From assembly GCA_022508325.1 (NCBI GenBank), contig JAFLVL010000009.1, forward strand, positions 1-33,435: a stretch of 33,435 nt of DNA. The letters are read 5' to 3'. Positions 25,208 to 33,383 of the stretch are shown in pieces (the stretch's first letter is position 1; every line of letters starts with the position of its first letter). Made by a program: the position numbers and the translations under genes. Below the pieces are notes generated by a model. It had not been told where the DNA came from. It saw only the letters and a program-made list of their open reading frames with translations, and did no database searches. The DNA is from Clostridiales bacterium (lineage in GTDB: Bacteria > Bacillota > Clostridia > Christensenellales > CAG-314).

Positions 25208-26491
25208 CTAACTGTTGCGAGCAAGGGCGCGAATGTAGTTGACGCAATGCGTCATCGTACCTTTGCCAAAGCAGTCCTCAATAAACTGTATCAGCTCGTC
25301 GGCATCCTTCTTGCGATAGGCAATATTTTGCATTTCCAGCTTGCGAAGTACCTTTTTGGTGAGAATGTCATCTAACGCCTTCTCTTCATTGCCGCCGCAC
25401 GCCACATATACGGGCAGGTAGCTCTTTATTTGCTTCATCACGCGGTTGCCGAAGGATATGCGAAAATGCTTTTGCAGGTATTCATCAAGTTTGTTGAGTC
25501 TGTCGGAAGAAGCTTTTGAAATGGAATTTATCTTGAGTACCTCTGCCACTTTGTCGTTGAAAGCCTGCGCAGAGATGGGCATTGTGCCAAATTTTGCCGC
25601 TTCAAAAGGTTCTGCTTTGTGGTCTAACTGAATTATCATCGTGCGGTCGTAGACCTTGTCGGAGATGGCAAACGTGCTGTCGTCGTTATTTGCCGTGCCC
25701 AAAAACCACATATTTTCCGGCAATTTGATACTGCCGTTTTTGAGGTCCTTGGGGTCGGAGCTCCATTTGTCGGTGATAATGTCAAGATACCGCAACTCGG
25801 GGTTGGGAATCTCCATTAGCGAAAGAAATTCCGCAAAGTAGTACTCTACGCGCGCAATGTTTAGCTCGTCCAAAATGGTGACAAACATCGCTTGACTTTT
25901 ATTTGCCTCATACATTTTCGATAGCAAAGGCGTCTCGTTGAAACGCTTGGTGAATTCGTTGTAGTAGCCGAGTAGGTCGGATCTTTCCTTCCACATAGGC
26001 TGTACCGGAATAACGGTAGAGGGATTATTCAGAAATTCGCCAAAGGCAAACGCCAACGAAGTTTTGCCGGTACCCGACATGCCCTGCAAAATAATGAAAT
26101 GGGACACAGCCAGACCGCTCACAAAAGCGCGAATAGTATCGCGGTCGTAGTATAATCCAAGCTTTCCCGCGGCGTAGTTGCGGAACTCCTCGCACAGTTC
26201 GCTTAGCGTAAAATTGTCTACAAATTGTTCTTTTGGCGCCTTATTCCAACGCTCGTCGATGGACTTCAACATCTCAAAACGCGAGCTTGAGACCTCAGCT
26301 TGTTCGCTTGCTTTGTTCGCGCTCGATTTGAGTTGCTTGTTGACGCTGTTGAGTCTGCGTTCGTTTATTATAGCGGCAATGACGATCAACCCCATCAATA
26401 CCACCATGACAGCCATGTACATAATGACGAATTCCGGGGTTTTGATAAAATTCCATATTTGAGCCAAGGTTATGCTGAATAAATTTCTCAT
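25208..26491 (-). CDS. Membrane-anchored McrB-like AAA+ ATPase, first copy
   Basis: The protein has 427 residues. One transmembrane helix (about 22-42) is followed by a charged linker and the AAA+ module. Walker A is GMSGTGKT at 137-144. Walker B is TILDE (Asp208-Glu209), followed by LNIARVEYYFAEFLSLME, then GTANNDDS and ISDKVYDR. The sequence is strongly similar to the second copy throughout the ATPase part; they differ in the membrane segment and linker. This points to an old duplication and a hetero-oligomer. It is the second gene of the operon, 28 bases after the seven-helix protein and eight bases before the DUF2357-like start codon. Confidence 0.87.
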   Translation of the reverse strand: MRNLFSITLAQIWNFIKTPEFVIMYMAVMVVLMGLIVIAAIINERRLNSVNKQLKSSANKASEQAEVSSSRFEMLKSIDERWNKAPKEQFVDNFTLSELCEEFRNYAAGKLGLYYDRDTIRAFVSGLAVSHFIILQGMSGTGKTSLAFAFGEFLNNPSTVIPVQPMWKERSDLLGYYNEFTKRFNETPLLSKMYEANKSQAMFVTILDELNIARVEYYFAEFLSLMEIPNPELRYLDIITDKWSSDPKDLKNGSIKLPENMWFLGTANNDDSTFAISDKVYDRTMIIQLDHKAEPFEAAKFGTMPISAQAFNDKVAEVLKINSISKASSDRLNKLDEYLQKHFRISFGNRVMKQIKSYLPVYVACGGNEEKALDDILTKKVLRKLEMQNIAYRKKDADELIQFIEDCFGKGTMTHCVNYIRALARNS

Positions 26492-26519
26492 AAGTTCTCT
26501 CTAAAAAAGGCTTTTTTCG

Positions 26520-27320
26520 TTAATCTAATATAGGGTTGTTTGTGCGGCGCAACCCACGCGAAAACATAAGCGCCGTAACACTCGCCATGGGCAGTATCAC
26601 AAACACGCCCGAGCCTGCAAATATCATTACTCGCTCTATGTCGTCAGCGGTACAGTTTGCAAGCAACACGTAGCCCGCAATCAACAGGCAAAACAGCGTT
26701 GCAGACGTCGCTAGCAATATTGCGCGACGACGCCTCCACACCGATTTGCGACGCACCACACAGATCACTGCCACGGCGACTATCTCCGCCGCCACACCTG
26801 CAAGCAACAGGCGTTTAACGGTGAAAAGAGACGCCAATTTGAGCAGAATGTAGTCCATAATAAGTGTCAGAATGACGGCGGCAACCGCCATTGCCAACAC
26901 AAGCAAGGCTATCTGCGTGGCGAAAAACCAATCCATGTTCTTTGCCTTTGGTCGCAAGTCGCTTGAGGATGCCCTACTGTCGCTCCGTTTAGGTGCAAAC
27001 TTGAGTATCAATACGCCCACAACAAAAACCACCGCGGCAACTCCTACCGCAACGTATATCGACCACAAAATAGGCGCGCCTTGCAAATTTAAATATGCGA
27101 ACTCCGCCTCGCTTTGCGTAACGTAGGTTGCAATAACCCAGCACAGCGTAGAAACGTCCAACGCTACCACCGCCGAAAAAACCGTCAAATAGGATAATTT
27201 GGCACGCCGATTGCCCTCCTGCGCAGCATTCATAAGTTTGCTGAAAACACAGGGCGCAACAAAGGAAAAGAATATATTAAAAACTATTCCTATGATTAGC
27301 CAAAGTATCCAATAAAACAT
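26520..27320 (-). CDS. Seven-helix membrane protein, first gene of the AAA+/DUF2357 operon
   Basis: This 266-residue protein has about seven hydrophobic helices (near 1-24, 43-66, 82-106, 130-155, 170-187, 199-218 and 230-251). A soluble loop of about 25 residues after the third helix (KRSDSRASSSDLRPKAK) is basic. No family is recognised and no catalytic motif is visible. It opens the operon directly behind the promoter. Given the membrane-anchored ATPases that follow, a channel or scaffold role is plausible, but this is inference. Confidence 0.75.
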   Translation of the reverse strand: MFYWILWLIIGIVFNIFFSFVAPCVFSKLMNAAQEGNRRAKLSYLTVFSAVVALDVSTLCWVIATYVTQSEAEFAYLNLQGAPILWSIYVAVGVAAVVFVVGVLILKFAPKRSDSRASSSDLRPKAKNMDWFFATQIALLVLAMAVAAVILTLIMDYILLKLASLFTVKRLLLAGVAAEIVAVAVICVVRRKSVWRRRRAILLATSATLFCLLIAGYVLLANCTADDIERVMIFAGSGVFVILPMASVTALMFSRGLRRTNNPILD

Positions 27321-27353
27321 AAATTCGGTAGTCTTCCTTTATACGTCTATATT

Positions 27354-27382
27354 ATTTTAATTATTAATTCGCCCTCTGTCAA
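27354..27382 (-). promoter_or_regulatory. Promoter of the AAA+/DUF2357/surface-protein operon
   Basis: A perfect TTGACA -35 box is followed after 17 bases by TAAAAT on the minus strand, 34 bases before the first gene. The preceding S-4TM-like unit ends in a terminator, so this promoter makes the six genes 27320-19186 one transcription unit. Confidence 0.75.
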
Positions 27383-27472
27383 CAATTATCGACAAAATAG
27401 CATATACGACGCGCGCACAAATTCCCTATTTGTCCTTTGGGCAATTTATTTTCTTTTCGCGTTTGTCAAGCG

Positions 27473-27506
27473 CAAAAATACAGCCGAGAATGGGCGGTTC
27501 TCGGCT
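27473..27506 (-). terminator. Terminator of the S-4TM-like gene
   Basis: AGCCGAGAA and TTCTCGGCT form a perfect 9-base stem around a 7-base loop, followed on the minus strand by GTATTTTTG. It lies 22 bases after the gene's stop codon. Confidence 0.8.
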
Positions 27507-27527
27507 TGTCGGTTAGTATTGAACAAC

Positions 27528-28733
27528 CTACTTTTTCGTTGTTTTCTTGGCGGTAGAGGATTTTTTCGCGGTTTTGCGCGACTGTTGCGTTTTGGTTGTC
27601 GATTGCGGTTTAGTAGCCGATTGCGATTTGGTTGCAGGCTCGGGTTTATTGTCTGACTTGGTTGCAGTAGCTTTACTTGGCGCGGTTTTAGCAGGTTCGG
27701 TTTTCGCAGGCGTGTCCGTTTTTGCCTTTTTGCTCTTTTGTTTAGAGCCTTTTTCCAACTTATTCAGCTTGTCGAGGTCGTAGTCGACCTTGGTTATCAG
27801 CGTTCTGCCTTTGGGAGATGAAATGATACCCTTCTGCATCATAGACTTGCCTTTAAGCTCCACTATCGCCCTCTCGAAACGAATGGTTACGCCCTCTTCG
27901 AGGTCGGCAACACCCCTGCTGAACATTTTCTTAAACACGGTATAGATTGTCGGTCGGTTCGTCAGCATCTCGAATTCGATATACTGAACGTAGTAATGCA
28001 TTCTTGCCAAACGCTCGAGCGAGACGTCTCCGTCGGCGAAATAGTTGTCTATGTCCGCGCACAGTTTCGTGCAATCACGCATACATTCTTTGCACTTGCC
28101 GCACGCCTTGATAATGGGACTGACGACAGGATAGAAGGTAATGAGCAGAGTCAGATATTCGATGGTTTCGCTTTTGAAAAATACCGCCACTACAAAGCCC
28201 ACGGCAACCATAATCAGGAAGAACAGATATATGTAGAAAATTCTGCTAAGCAAAAATTTGGTGGTCGCTGCCGAGCGACGGCAGAGATACAAGTAAGCGT
28301 ATTCGTCGGGGATTTCCTCGGGCACGTTGACGTCGTAATAAGCGTCCTTGCCGCGCATTTGCGGCAAACCCTTGCGAATGGCAAGCTCGTTCACCTCGTT
28401 GGTGGTCTCGCGGTCGTACTCTATCTTGGAAAACTCCGTACCTGCAATGCCTGTCTCGTACAGCTGGTACTCCATTACCGCCTTTTTCTTGTATTCGTTG
28501 AGAAATGACGTCAGCGATTCGTTGAGCAACGACAAGCCGAAGGAAATAATCGAGCAAATAAAGACGTATTGGTTGGAAACAGCGGGAATGAAAGACAAAA
28601 CGATGGGAACAAGCGCAATAACGTACAGCAACACGCGAGATGCCTTGAGGTCGAAAAACATCTTTTGTGAGGCGTAATAAAATTTGGCAAATTCCTCTTT
28701 CCGCGATCTTTCCTTAACTCTGTTTTTAGTCAT
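27528..28733 (-). CDS. S-4TM-effector-like membrane protein with histone-H1-like basic tail
   Basis: The protein has 401 residues. Two pairs of transmembrane helices (about 35-55/56-71 and 163-186/190-209) frame a soluble segment containing EYKKKAVMEYQLYETGI, and a helical region ending IRFERAIVELKGK follows. This order resembles the S-4TM pore-forming effectors linked to cyclic-nucleotide defence. After the last helix comes a cluster of five cysteines in 15 residues (CGKCKECMRDCTKLC, 211-225). The last 75 residues are almost only Lys, Ala, Thr, Pro, Ser and Gln, like histone H1 tails. No CD-NTase gene is adjacent, so an S-4TM defence role is uncertain. It has its own promoter and terminator. 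Membrane scaffold or nucleic-acid tether are alternatives. Confidence 0.6.
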   Translation of the reverse strand: MTKNRVKERSRKEEFAKFYYASQKMFFDLKASRVLLYVIALVPIVLSFIPAVSNQYVFICSIISFGLSLLNESLTSFLNEYKKKAVMEYQLYETGIAGTEFSKIEYDRETTNEVNELAIRKGLPQMRGKDAYYDVNVPEEIPDEYAYLYLCRRSAATTKFLLSRIFYIYLFFLIMVAVGFVVAVFFKSETIEYLTLLITFYPVVSPIIKACGKCKECMRDCTKLCADIDNYFADGDVSLERLARMHYYVQYIEFEMLTNRPTIYTVFKKMFSRGVADLEEGVTIRFERAIVELKGKSMMQKGIISSPKGRTLITKVDYDLDKLNKLEKGSKQKSKKAKTDTPAKTEPAKTAPSKATATKSDNKPEPATKSQSATKPQSTTKTQQSRKTAKKSSTAKKTTKK

Positions 28734-28781
28734 CTGTTCTCCCTAGCGCCCTTAAACGCCGTATCAATGCTTATTTCGTTC

Positions 28782-28810
28782 ATTATACGAATAAACACGG
28801 CTTTTGTCAA
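28782..28810 (-). promoter_or_regulatory. Consensus promoter of the S-4TM-like gene
   Basis: Perfect TTGACA and TATAAT boxes with a 17-base spacer on the minus strand, giving a leader of about 42 bases. GGAGA precedes the ATG at 28733. Confidence 0.85.
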
Positions 28811-28820
28811 TTATCTGGTA

Positions 28821-28849
28821 TTGACTTGCGCCTTTGATTATGTTATAAT
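28821..28849 (+). promoter_or_regulatory. Promoter of the nrnA-nrnA-surE operon
   Basis: TTGACT and a perfect TATAAT are 17 bases apart. It is back to back with the S-4TM-like promoter: the two -35 boxes are ten bases apart. The leader would be about 55 bases. Confidence 0.85.
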
Positions 28850-28910
28850 AGCTTGCTAAACAATTTAATAATGCAATAATTAAGACATTATAGAAAGTTG
28901 AGAGGTAAAA

Positions 28911-29861
28911 ATGTTCAAAAAGGCGAAAAAGTTAATTGAAAAGTACGATACGATAATTATTCACAGACACACCAACCCCGACGGAGACGCGCTGGGCAGT
29001 CAAATAGGTCTGCGCGAAATCATACGCGAGAACTACCCCGACAAGACCGTCTATATCGTCGGAGACGGCACCAAACGCTACGCTTTCATGGAAGGTTGGC
29101 AGCCCGACGAAATTCCCGACGAGTTTTATCAAGGCGCATTGGCGATTATACTGGACACATCTGCTAAACACCTGATTAGCGACACTCGCTACCCGCAAGC
29201 CGCCGAAACGCTACGCTTCGACCACCACCTGTTCGTTGAGAAAATTTGCGACGTCGAGGTTGTAGACAGCACCTTTGAAAGCTGTTGCGGACTGCTTACG
29301 CAATTTGCCATAGACTGCAAACTGAAATTCAACACCCTTGCCGCAAAATCGCTCTTTACAGGCATGGTGACGGACAGTGGACGCTTCCGCTACGACTCGG
29401 CAAACCCACGCACGTTCAGACTTGCGGCGACGCTGACCGAGCAGGGATTTGACACAAACGAGATTTACTGCGAGCTGTACGCCGACGACCTGTCAATGCT
29501 TCAACTGCGTTCGCAGTACGTATTGAAAATTCAACTTGCCGGCGACGGCGTGGCATTTATCGTCACGACTAACGACGAACTGCACCGCCTAGAAAAGGAA
29601 TACGGCGTGGACTCATTCGGTATTTCCCGCGGAATGGTAGGCACTATGGCGGACATTCGCGGCATAGACAGTTGGGTGAACTTTACGCAGACTGACGATT
29701 GCGTACTCTGCGAATTACGTTCCAAAAAGCACAACATTAACCCCATCGCCGTAAAATACGGCGGCGGCGGACACGCCAAAGCAAGCGGCGCGGCTATACC
29801 CGACCTTGACACAGCAATGAAGATGGTTGCGGACCTAAAGGCTTTACATAGAGGTGAATAA
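28911..29861 (+). CDS. nrnA: NrnA-type DHH/DHHA1 phosphoesterase, first copy (nanoRNase / pAp phosphatase family)
   Basis: This 316-residue enzyme of the DHH family degrades very short RNA (2-5 nucleotides) and/or 3'-phosphoadenosine 5'-phosphate in the cytoplasm. Metal-binding motifs are present: HTNPDGDALGS near residue 23, ILDTS near 83, and FDHH near 104. The DHHA1 substrate-binding motif GGGGHAKASGAA closes the chain. GAGAGG precedes the ATG. It is the first gene of a three-gene operon, and its stop overlaps the next start by one base (TAATG). The next gene is a diverged paralogue, so the two may divide substrates. Confidence 0.93.
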   Translation: MFKKAKKLIEKYDTIIIHRHTNPDGDALGSQIGLREIIRENYPDKTVYIVGDGTKRYAFMEGWQPDEIPDEFYQGALAIILDTSAKHLISDTRYPQAAETLRFDHHLFVEKICDVEVVDSTFESCCGLLTQFAIDCKLKFNTLAAKSLFTGMVTDSGRFRYDSANPRTFRLAATLTEQGFDTNEIYCELYADDLSMLQLRSQYVLKIQLAGDGVAFIVTTNDELHRLEKEYGVDSFGISRGMVGTMADIRGIDSWVNFTQTDDCVLCELRSKKHNINPIAVKYGGGGHAKASGAAIPDLDTAMKMVADLKALHRGE

Positions 29862-30847
29862 TGACACAACAAAGAAAAGCAATGAAACAAATTTTGGATA
29901 AAATCAAAGCCTACGATACGATAATCGTATCGCGCCACGTACGCCCCGACGGCGACGCAATAGGCTCGTCGCGCGGACTGGCTGCAATGCTGCGTCTGTC
30001 TTTCCCCGAGAAGAAAATCTACGTACAATCGGAAGATTCAAGCGACTATCTTGCCTTCCTCGGTCCTGACGACGCGCCCGTGCCCGACAGCGTATATTCC
30101 GAAGCGCTACTAATAGTCACCGATACGGCAACGCTGGAGCGCATATCTAATACTCGCTACGCGCTTGCCAAAGAAATCGTAAAAATCGACCACCATATAA
30201 ACCGTGACCCTTACGGCTCGGTATACTGGGTAGAGGATTTGCGCTCCTCTGCCTGCGAAATGATAGCGTATTTCTACAAAACCTTCAAAAAAGAGCTGAA
30301 GCTTGACAAGGAGGCGGCTACTTATATCTTCACAGGCATGGTGACGGACAGCGGACGCTTCCGTTACGAGGCGACGACAGGCGACACTCTGCGCCTTGCG
30401 GGCATGCTACTCGACTTCGGCATTGACATTGACACGCTATATGCCCATCTCTATCTCGAGGAGTACGACCAACTCAAATTCCAAGCTTACGTTCTGCAAA
30501 ACATGCAAATTACGCCTAACGGTTTGGTTCATCTGCACGTCGACAAGGCAATGCAGGAGCAATTCCACCTCACCAGCGAACAGGCAAGCGAGGCTATCTC
30601 CTATCTCAAATATATTAAAGGTTGTATCTCACAGTTGGCTTTCATTGACATGCCCGACGGCACCATTCGCGTACGACTGCGCAGCCGTTTTATGGAGATA
30701 AACGAGCTTGCGGAGAAATACAACGGCGGCGGACACCAATTCACATGCGGAGCAACGCTCTACGACCCCGCCGACATCGAGAAAATGCTCAACGACGGCG
30801 ACGCAATGGTTGGCGAATTCAAAAGAACACACAAAGGTTGGTTATGA
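29861..30847 (+). CDS. nrnA: NrnA-type DHH/DHHA1 phosphoesterase, second copy
   Basis: This 328-residue paralogue of the preceding enzyme carries HVRPDGDAIGS, VTDTA, IDHH and the DHHA1 motif GGGHQFTCGA. All metal ligands of the DHH family look intact. The two copies share the segment FTGMVTDSGRFRYE/D and the overall layout but differ widely elsewhere. Its DHHA1 motif reads GGGHQFTCGA where the first copy has GGGGHAKASGAA, which may change substrate choice. GAGGTG lies before the ATG. Its stop overlaps the start of surE. Confidence 0.92.
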   Translation: MTQQRKAMKQILDKIKAYDTIIVSRHVRPDGDAIGSSRGLAAMLRLSFPEKKIYVQSEDSSDYLAFLGPDDAPVPDSVYSEALLIVTDTATLERISNTRYALAKEIVKIDHHINRDPYGSVYWVEDLRSSACEMIAYFYKTFKKELKLDKEAATYIFTGMVTDSGRFRYEATTGDTLRLAGMLLDFGIDIDTLYAHLYLEEYDQLKFQAYVLQNMQITPNGLVHLHVDKAMQEQFHLTSEQASEAISYLKYIKGCISQLAFIDMPDGTIRVRLRSRFMEINELAEKYNGGGHQFTCGATLYDPADIEKMLNDGDAMVGEFKRTHKGWL

Positions 30848-31572
30848 TGAAAATTCTTGTATGTAACGACGACGGCATAAACGCCGAAGGTATAAAACTG
30901 CTGACAAACTGGGCAAAAAAGCTCGGTGAAGTGACTGTGTCTGCGCCAAAAGTACAACAAAGCGCCAAAAGTCACGCCATCAACATTCATGAGGGACCTA
31001 TAGAGGTGCGACAAGTGCCCTACATTGACGGAGTAACGGCTTACGAAGTTAATTCAACGCCTGTAGACAGCGTGCGATTCGCCACACTGGGGCTAAACGC
31101 CCACTACGATCTCATTTTGTCGGGTGTTAACCGCGGCTTTAACATGGGGGAAGATATTCTGTACAGTGGCACTGCGGCAAACGTTTTTGAAGCGGCACTG
31201 CGCGGCTGTAAAGGAATAGCCTTCTCGACAGACCCGACGAGCTTTGCCGAAGCGGAAAAATGGCTGGATAAAATCTGGGATTATTTCGTGAAAAACGATT
31301 TGCTCGCGGCAAACGACATTTATAATGTCAATATTCCGCTAGACGCCAAAGGTATCAAGTGGACGAAACAGGGCGGCGCGTACTTCACCGACGAATTTAT
31401 AGAAATCGGGCAAGGACAGTACAGCCAAGAGGGGTACTCGGTATACAAGCATGGCGAAGACTTCACCCTAGATACCGACTCCGTGATGAACGGCTTCATT
31501 TCCGTAACACCGCTTTCCACCCGCCGCGACGACCTAGCAGTATTTGAAAAGCTGTTTGAAAAAATAAAGTAA
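30844..31572 (+). CDS. surE: 5'/3'-nucleotidase SurE
   Basis: This 242-residue SurE-family enzyme removes phosphate from nucleoside 5'- and 3'-monophosphates. It starts MMKILVCNDDGINAEGI, with the catalytic NDDG Asp pair, and has VNSTPVDSVRFA, the family motif SGVNRGFNMGEDILYSGT and VNIP. Either ATG (30844 or 30847) is possible; both follow an AAAGG site and overlap the upstream stop codon. The 33 residues before them in the ORF track are the nrnA frame shadow. In this operon SurE would recycle the mononucleotides that NrnA releases. Confidence 0.95.
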   Translation: MMKILVCNDDGINAEGIKLLTNWAKKLGEVTVSAPKVQQSAKSHAINIHEGPIEVRQVPYIDGVTAYEVNSTPVDSVRFATLGLNAHYDLILSGVNRGFNMGEDILYSGTAANVFEAALRGCKGIAFSTDPTSFAEAEKWLDKIWDYFVKNDLLAANDIYNVNIPLDAKGIKWTKQGGAYFTDEFIEIGQGQYSQEGYSVYKHGEDFTLDTDSVMNGFISVTPLSTRRDDLAVFEKLFEKIK

Positions 31573-31588
31573 TAAAATTAAATATACC

Positions 31589-31622
31589 AAAAGCCTCCTC
31601 TATCACAGGGGAGGCTTTTTTA
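31589..31622 (+). terminator. Terminator of the nrnA-nrnA-surE operon
   Basis: AAAAGCCTCC and GGAGGCTTTT pair around an 11-base loop and are followed by a T run. The A-rich other side may also serve the convergent 5'-nucleotidase gene, whose stop is at 31623. Confidence 0.88.
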
Positions 31623-33200
31623 TCAAATAATTGTTTTCAAAATATTCTTCTTATATCTTGCAAAAAGCGTTGTCGCGTGGTCTACGAGCGAAAGGTTGAT
31701 AGTTTGCGACAACAGGTTTTTGTTCGTGTTGTTGTTTACGTTAATGTAGTTCGAAGCCGCAACCGTTCCAAGCGACAGCAGAAAATCGCGTGTAATCAGG
31801 CGATAGTTATATGCCGAAACGCCCGCTTTCGTCAACGGCACAGGGTCAAATCCGCTTGTGAACGCCGATGGGAAATAGTTATATTGGCGGTTGCTGTTCT
31901 GATGATACAGTAAGTAGTCTATGACTGCAATGTAGTAGTATTCGTTAGATTCTATTTTTTTGCCAGACACGCGCCATATACTGTTGCTGTCGTATTTTGC
32001 CTCGTTGAGAATGTCTGCGCCTATGACTTTTGCTACGTACACAATGTTGTCGAAGGGTATCGCCTCGTAGAGCGCAGTATAGGTGACGTTGCCCTGTTGC
32101 AGTGAGTTTCTTGCATTGTTGACCATAGCGAGGTCAATGTCGTAGCCCTTTGATTGCGCGTATTCTGCAATGGCGTGGCAAACAAGACGGGGAACGCCTG
32201 TTTGGCTGTTGAGATAGCCGCCGTTTAGTGTTGCCAATACTTGATTGGCTTCATTTTTTATACTCTCGTTGGAGTTGTCTATCTTTTCGCCTACATCATA
32301 CTTATTCGGCCAACGGCTGCTGAAGGCTATATTCTCGCTCTTTTTGCATGTTACGTTGCCGTTCCCGTCCACAGTCAGCGTCACGTGTGACACGTAATTG
32401 CCATAGCTGCCGCCTTGAATGAAGGGAACACCGTTTTTCGTTTGTTTTTCGTCGCGATGGGTATGCGCGCAGAAAACCGCGTCGGCGTAGGCAGTAATAT
32501 CCCACGAATTGTCATCAAGGAAGGTATCCCGACCGGTGTGCGCGGAGACGACCACGATATCGCAACCAAGTTCGTCGCGGAGTTTCTCCGACAGTTCGGG
32601 CACGACGACTGCAGGGTCTTTGAAACCGATAGTCTGCACCAGTTGCGAAGAAATGGAGGTTATTTGGTCTTTGCCGATTACGCCAATAATGCCCACCTTC
32701 AAGCCGTTGTTCAGCTCTTTAATGACGTATTCTTGCGCAAAGTCAGCCAATTCGCCCCAGCCTGTCGACCTATTCCAATCGTAAATATTTGCGCCGAGGT
32801 AGGGGGTTTGACTGTTGCCGGCGAGTGTGCGAAGATTATCCAATCCCCAGTCAAATTCGTGGTTGCCATAGGTGAAGGAATCGAAACCTGTGTCGTCCAT
32901 ACATTCGGCAAGCAGCGCGCCATAGTTGCTGTTGGATTCCATCGAGCCTTGGAACATGTCGCCCGAGTTGATGAGTACCGTGTTGCCACCGGCTTTTTGC
33001 TCCGCAAGATAACCCGACACCTGTGCCATCTTGTTCCACTCGCCGTGGAAGTCGTTTATCGCGTAGAACTCTACCGTATTGGCGCCACCACCGCCTCCGA
33101 GACCGCCCAGATCTCCAAGCACATCGCAAGCCGCAAGCAGAACGCTAACCGCCAGCACCGCTACCAACATCAAACTAACAAGAATTTTCCGTTTTTTCAT
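31623..33200 (-). CDS. Lipoprotein 5'-nucleotidase / metallophosphoesterase
   Basis: This 525-residue exported protein starts with a type II signal peptide (MKKRKILVSLMLVAVLAVS) and a lipobox LLAAC at about Cys25, followed by a glycine-rich linker. The metallophosphoesterase domain shows DFHGEWN, NSGDMFQGS, YGNHEFDWG, VVSAHTG and CAHTHRD. A UshA-type C-terminal domain, with MVNNARNSLQQGNVTY and ALYEAIPFDNIVYV, follows. It should dephosphorylate extracellular nucleotides on the outer face of the membrane so nucleosides can be taken up. The GTG at 33206 in the ORF track is replaced by the ATG at 33200, five bases after GAGG. The ribosome binding site is almost the same as that of the galactosidase. 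Confidence 0.93.
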   Translation of the reverse strand: MKKRKILVSLMLVAVLAVSVLLAACDVLGDLGGLGGGGGANTVEFYAINDFHGEWNKMAQVSGYLAEQKAGGNTVLINSGDMFQGSMESNSNYGALLAECMDDTGFDSFTYGNHEFDWGLDNLRTLAGNSQTPYLGANIYDWNRSTGWGELADFAQEYVIKELNNGLKVGIIGVIGKDQITSISSQLVQTIGFKDPAVVVPELSEKLRDELGCDIVVVSAHTGRDTFLDDNSWDITAYADAVFCAHTHRDEKQTKNGVPFIQGGSYGNYVSHVTLTVDGNGNVTCKKSENIAFSSRWPNKYDVGEKIDNSNESIKNEANQVLATLNGGYLNSQTGVPRLVCHAIAEYAQSKGYDIDLAMVNNARNSLQQGNVTYTALYEAIPFDNIVYVAKVIGADILNEAKYDSNSIWRVSGKKIESNEYYYIAVIDYLLYHQNSNRQYNYFPSAFTSGFDPVPLTKAGVSAYNYRLITRDFLLSLGTVAASNYINVNNNTNKNLLSQTINLSLVDHATTLFARYKKNILKTII

Positions 33201-33311
33201 AAGCACCTCAATTTGTACATAATATTGTACTTTAATTTAACAGATTTTGCAATACCTAACGCTGAGTTCGCTCTCGCACTTCATATCTAAAAACTAATTA
33301 CGCGCAAGCAG

Positions 33312-33340
33312 TTGCATTTTTTTTTAAATTGTTGTATTAT
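33312..33340 (+). promoter_or_regulatory. Promoter of the tRNA-Pro gene
   Basis: TTGCAT and TATTAT are 17 bases apart, about 44 bases before the tRNA. No other gene follows in the window. Confidence 0.5.
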
Positions 33341-33383
33341 ATACAAGCAGGTCAGCAAAATCAAAGATTAATAAGTAAATTAT

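Noticed and set aside
18379-28733. A CBASS-type system made of the nucleotidyltransferase and the S-4TM-like protein
   Set aside because: The two genes are 8.4 kb apart on opposite strands, the nucleotidyltransferase is broken and sits in a phage-like run, and its motif differs from CD-NTases.
32415-33290. Plus-strand ORF of 291 residues antisense to the 5'-nucleotidase
   Set aside because: The opposite strand encodes a clear lipoprotein with all metal motifs, so this frame is a shadow.
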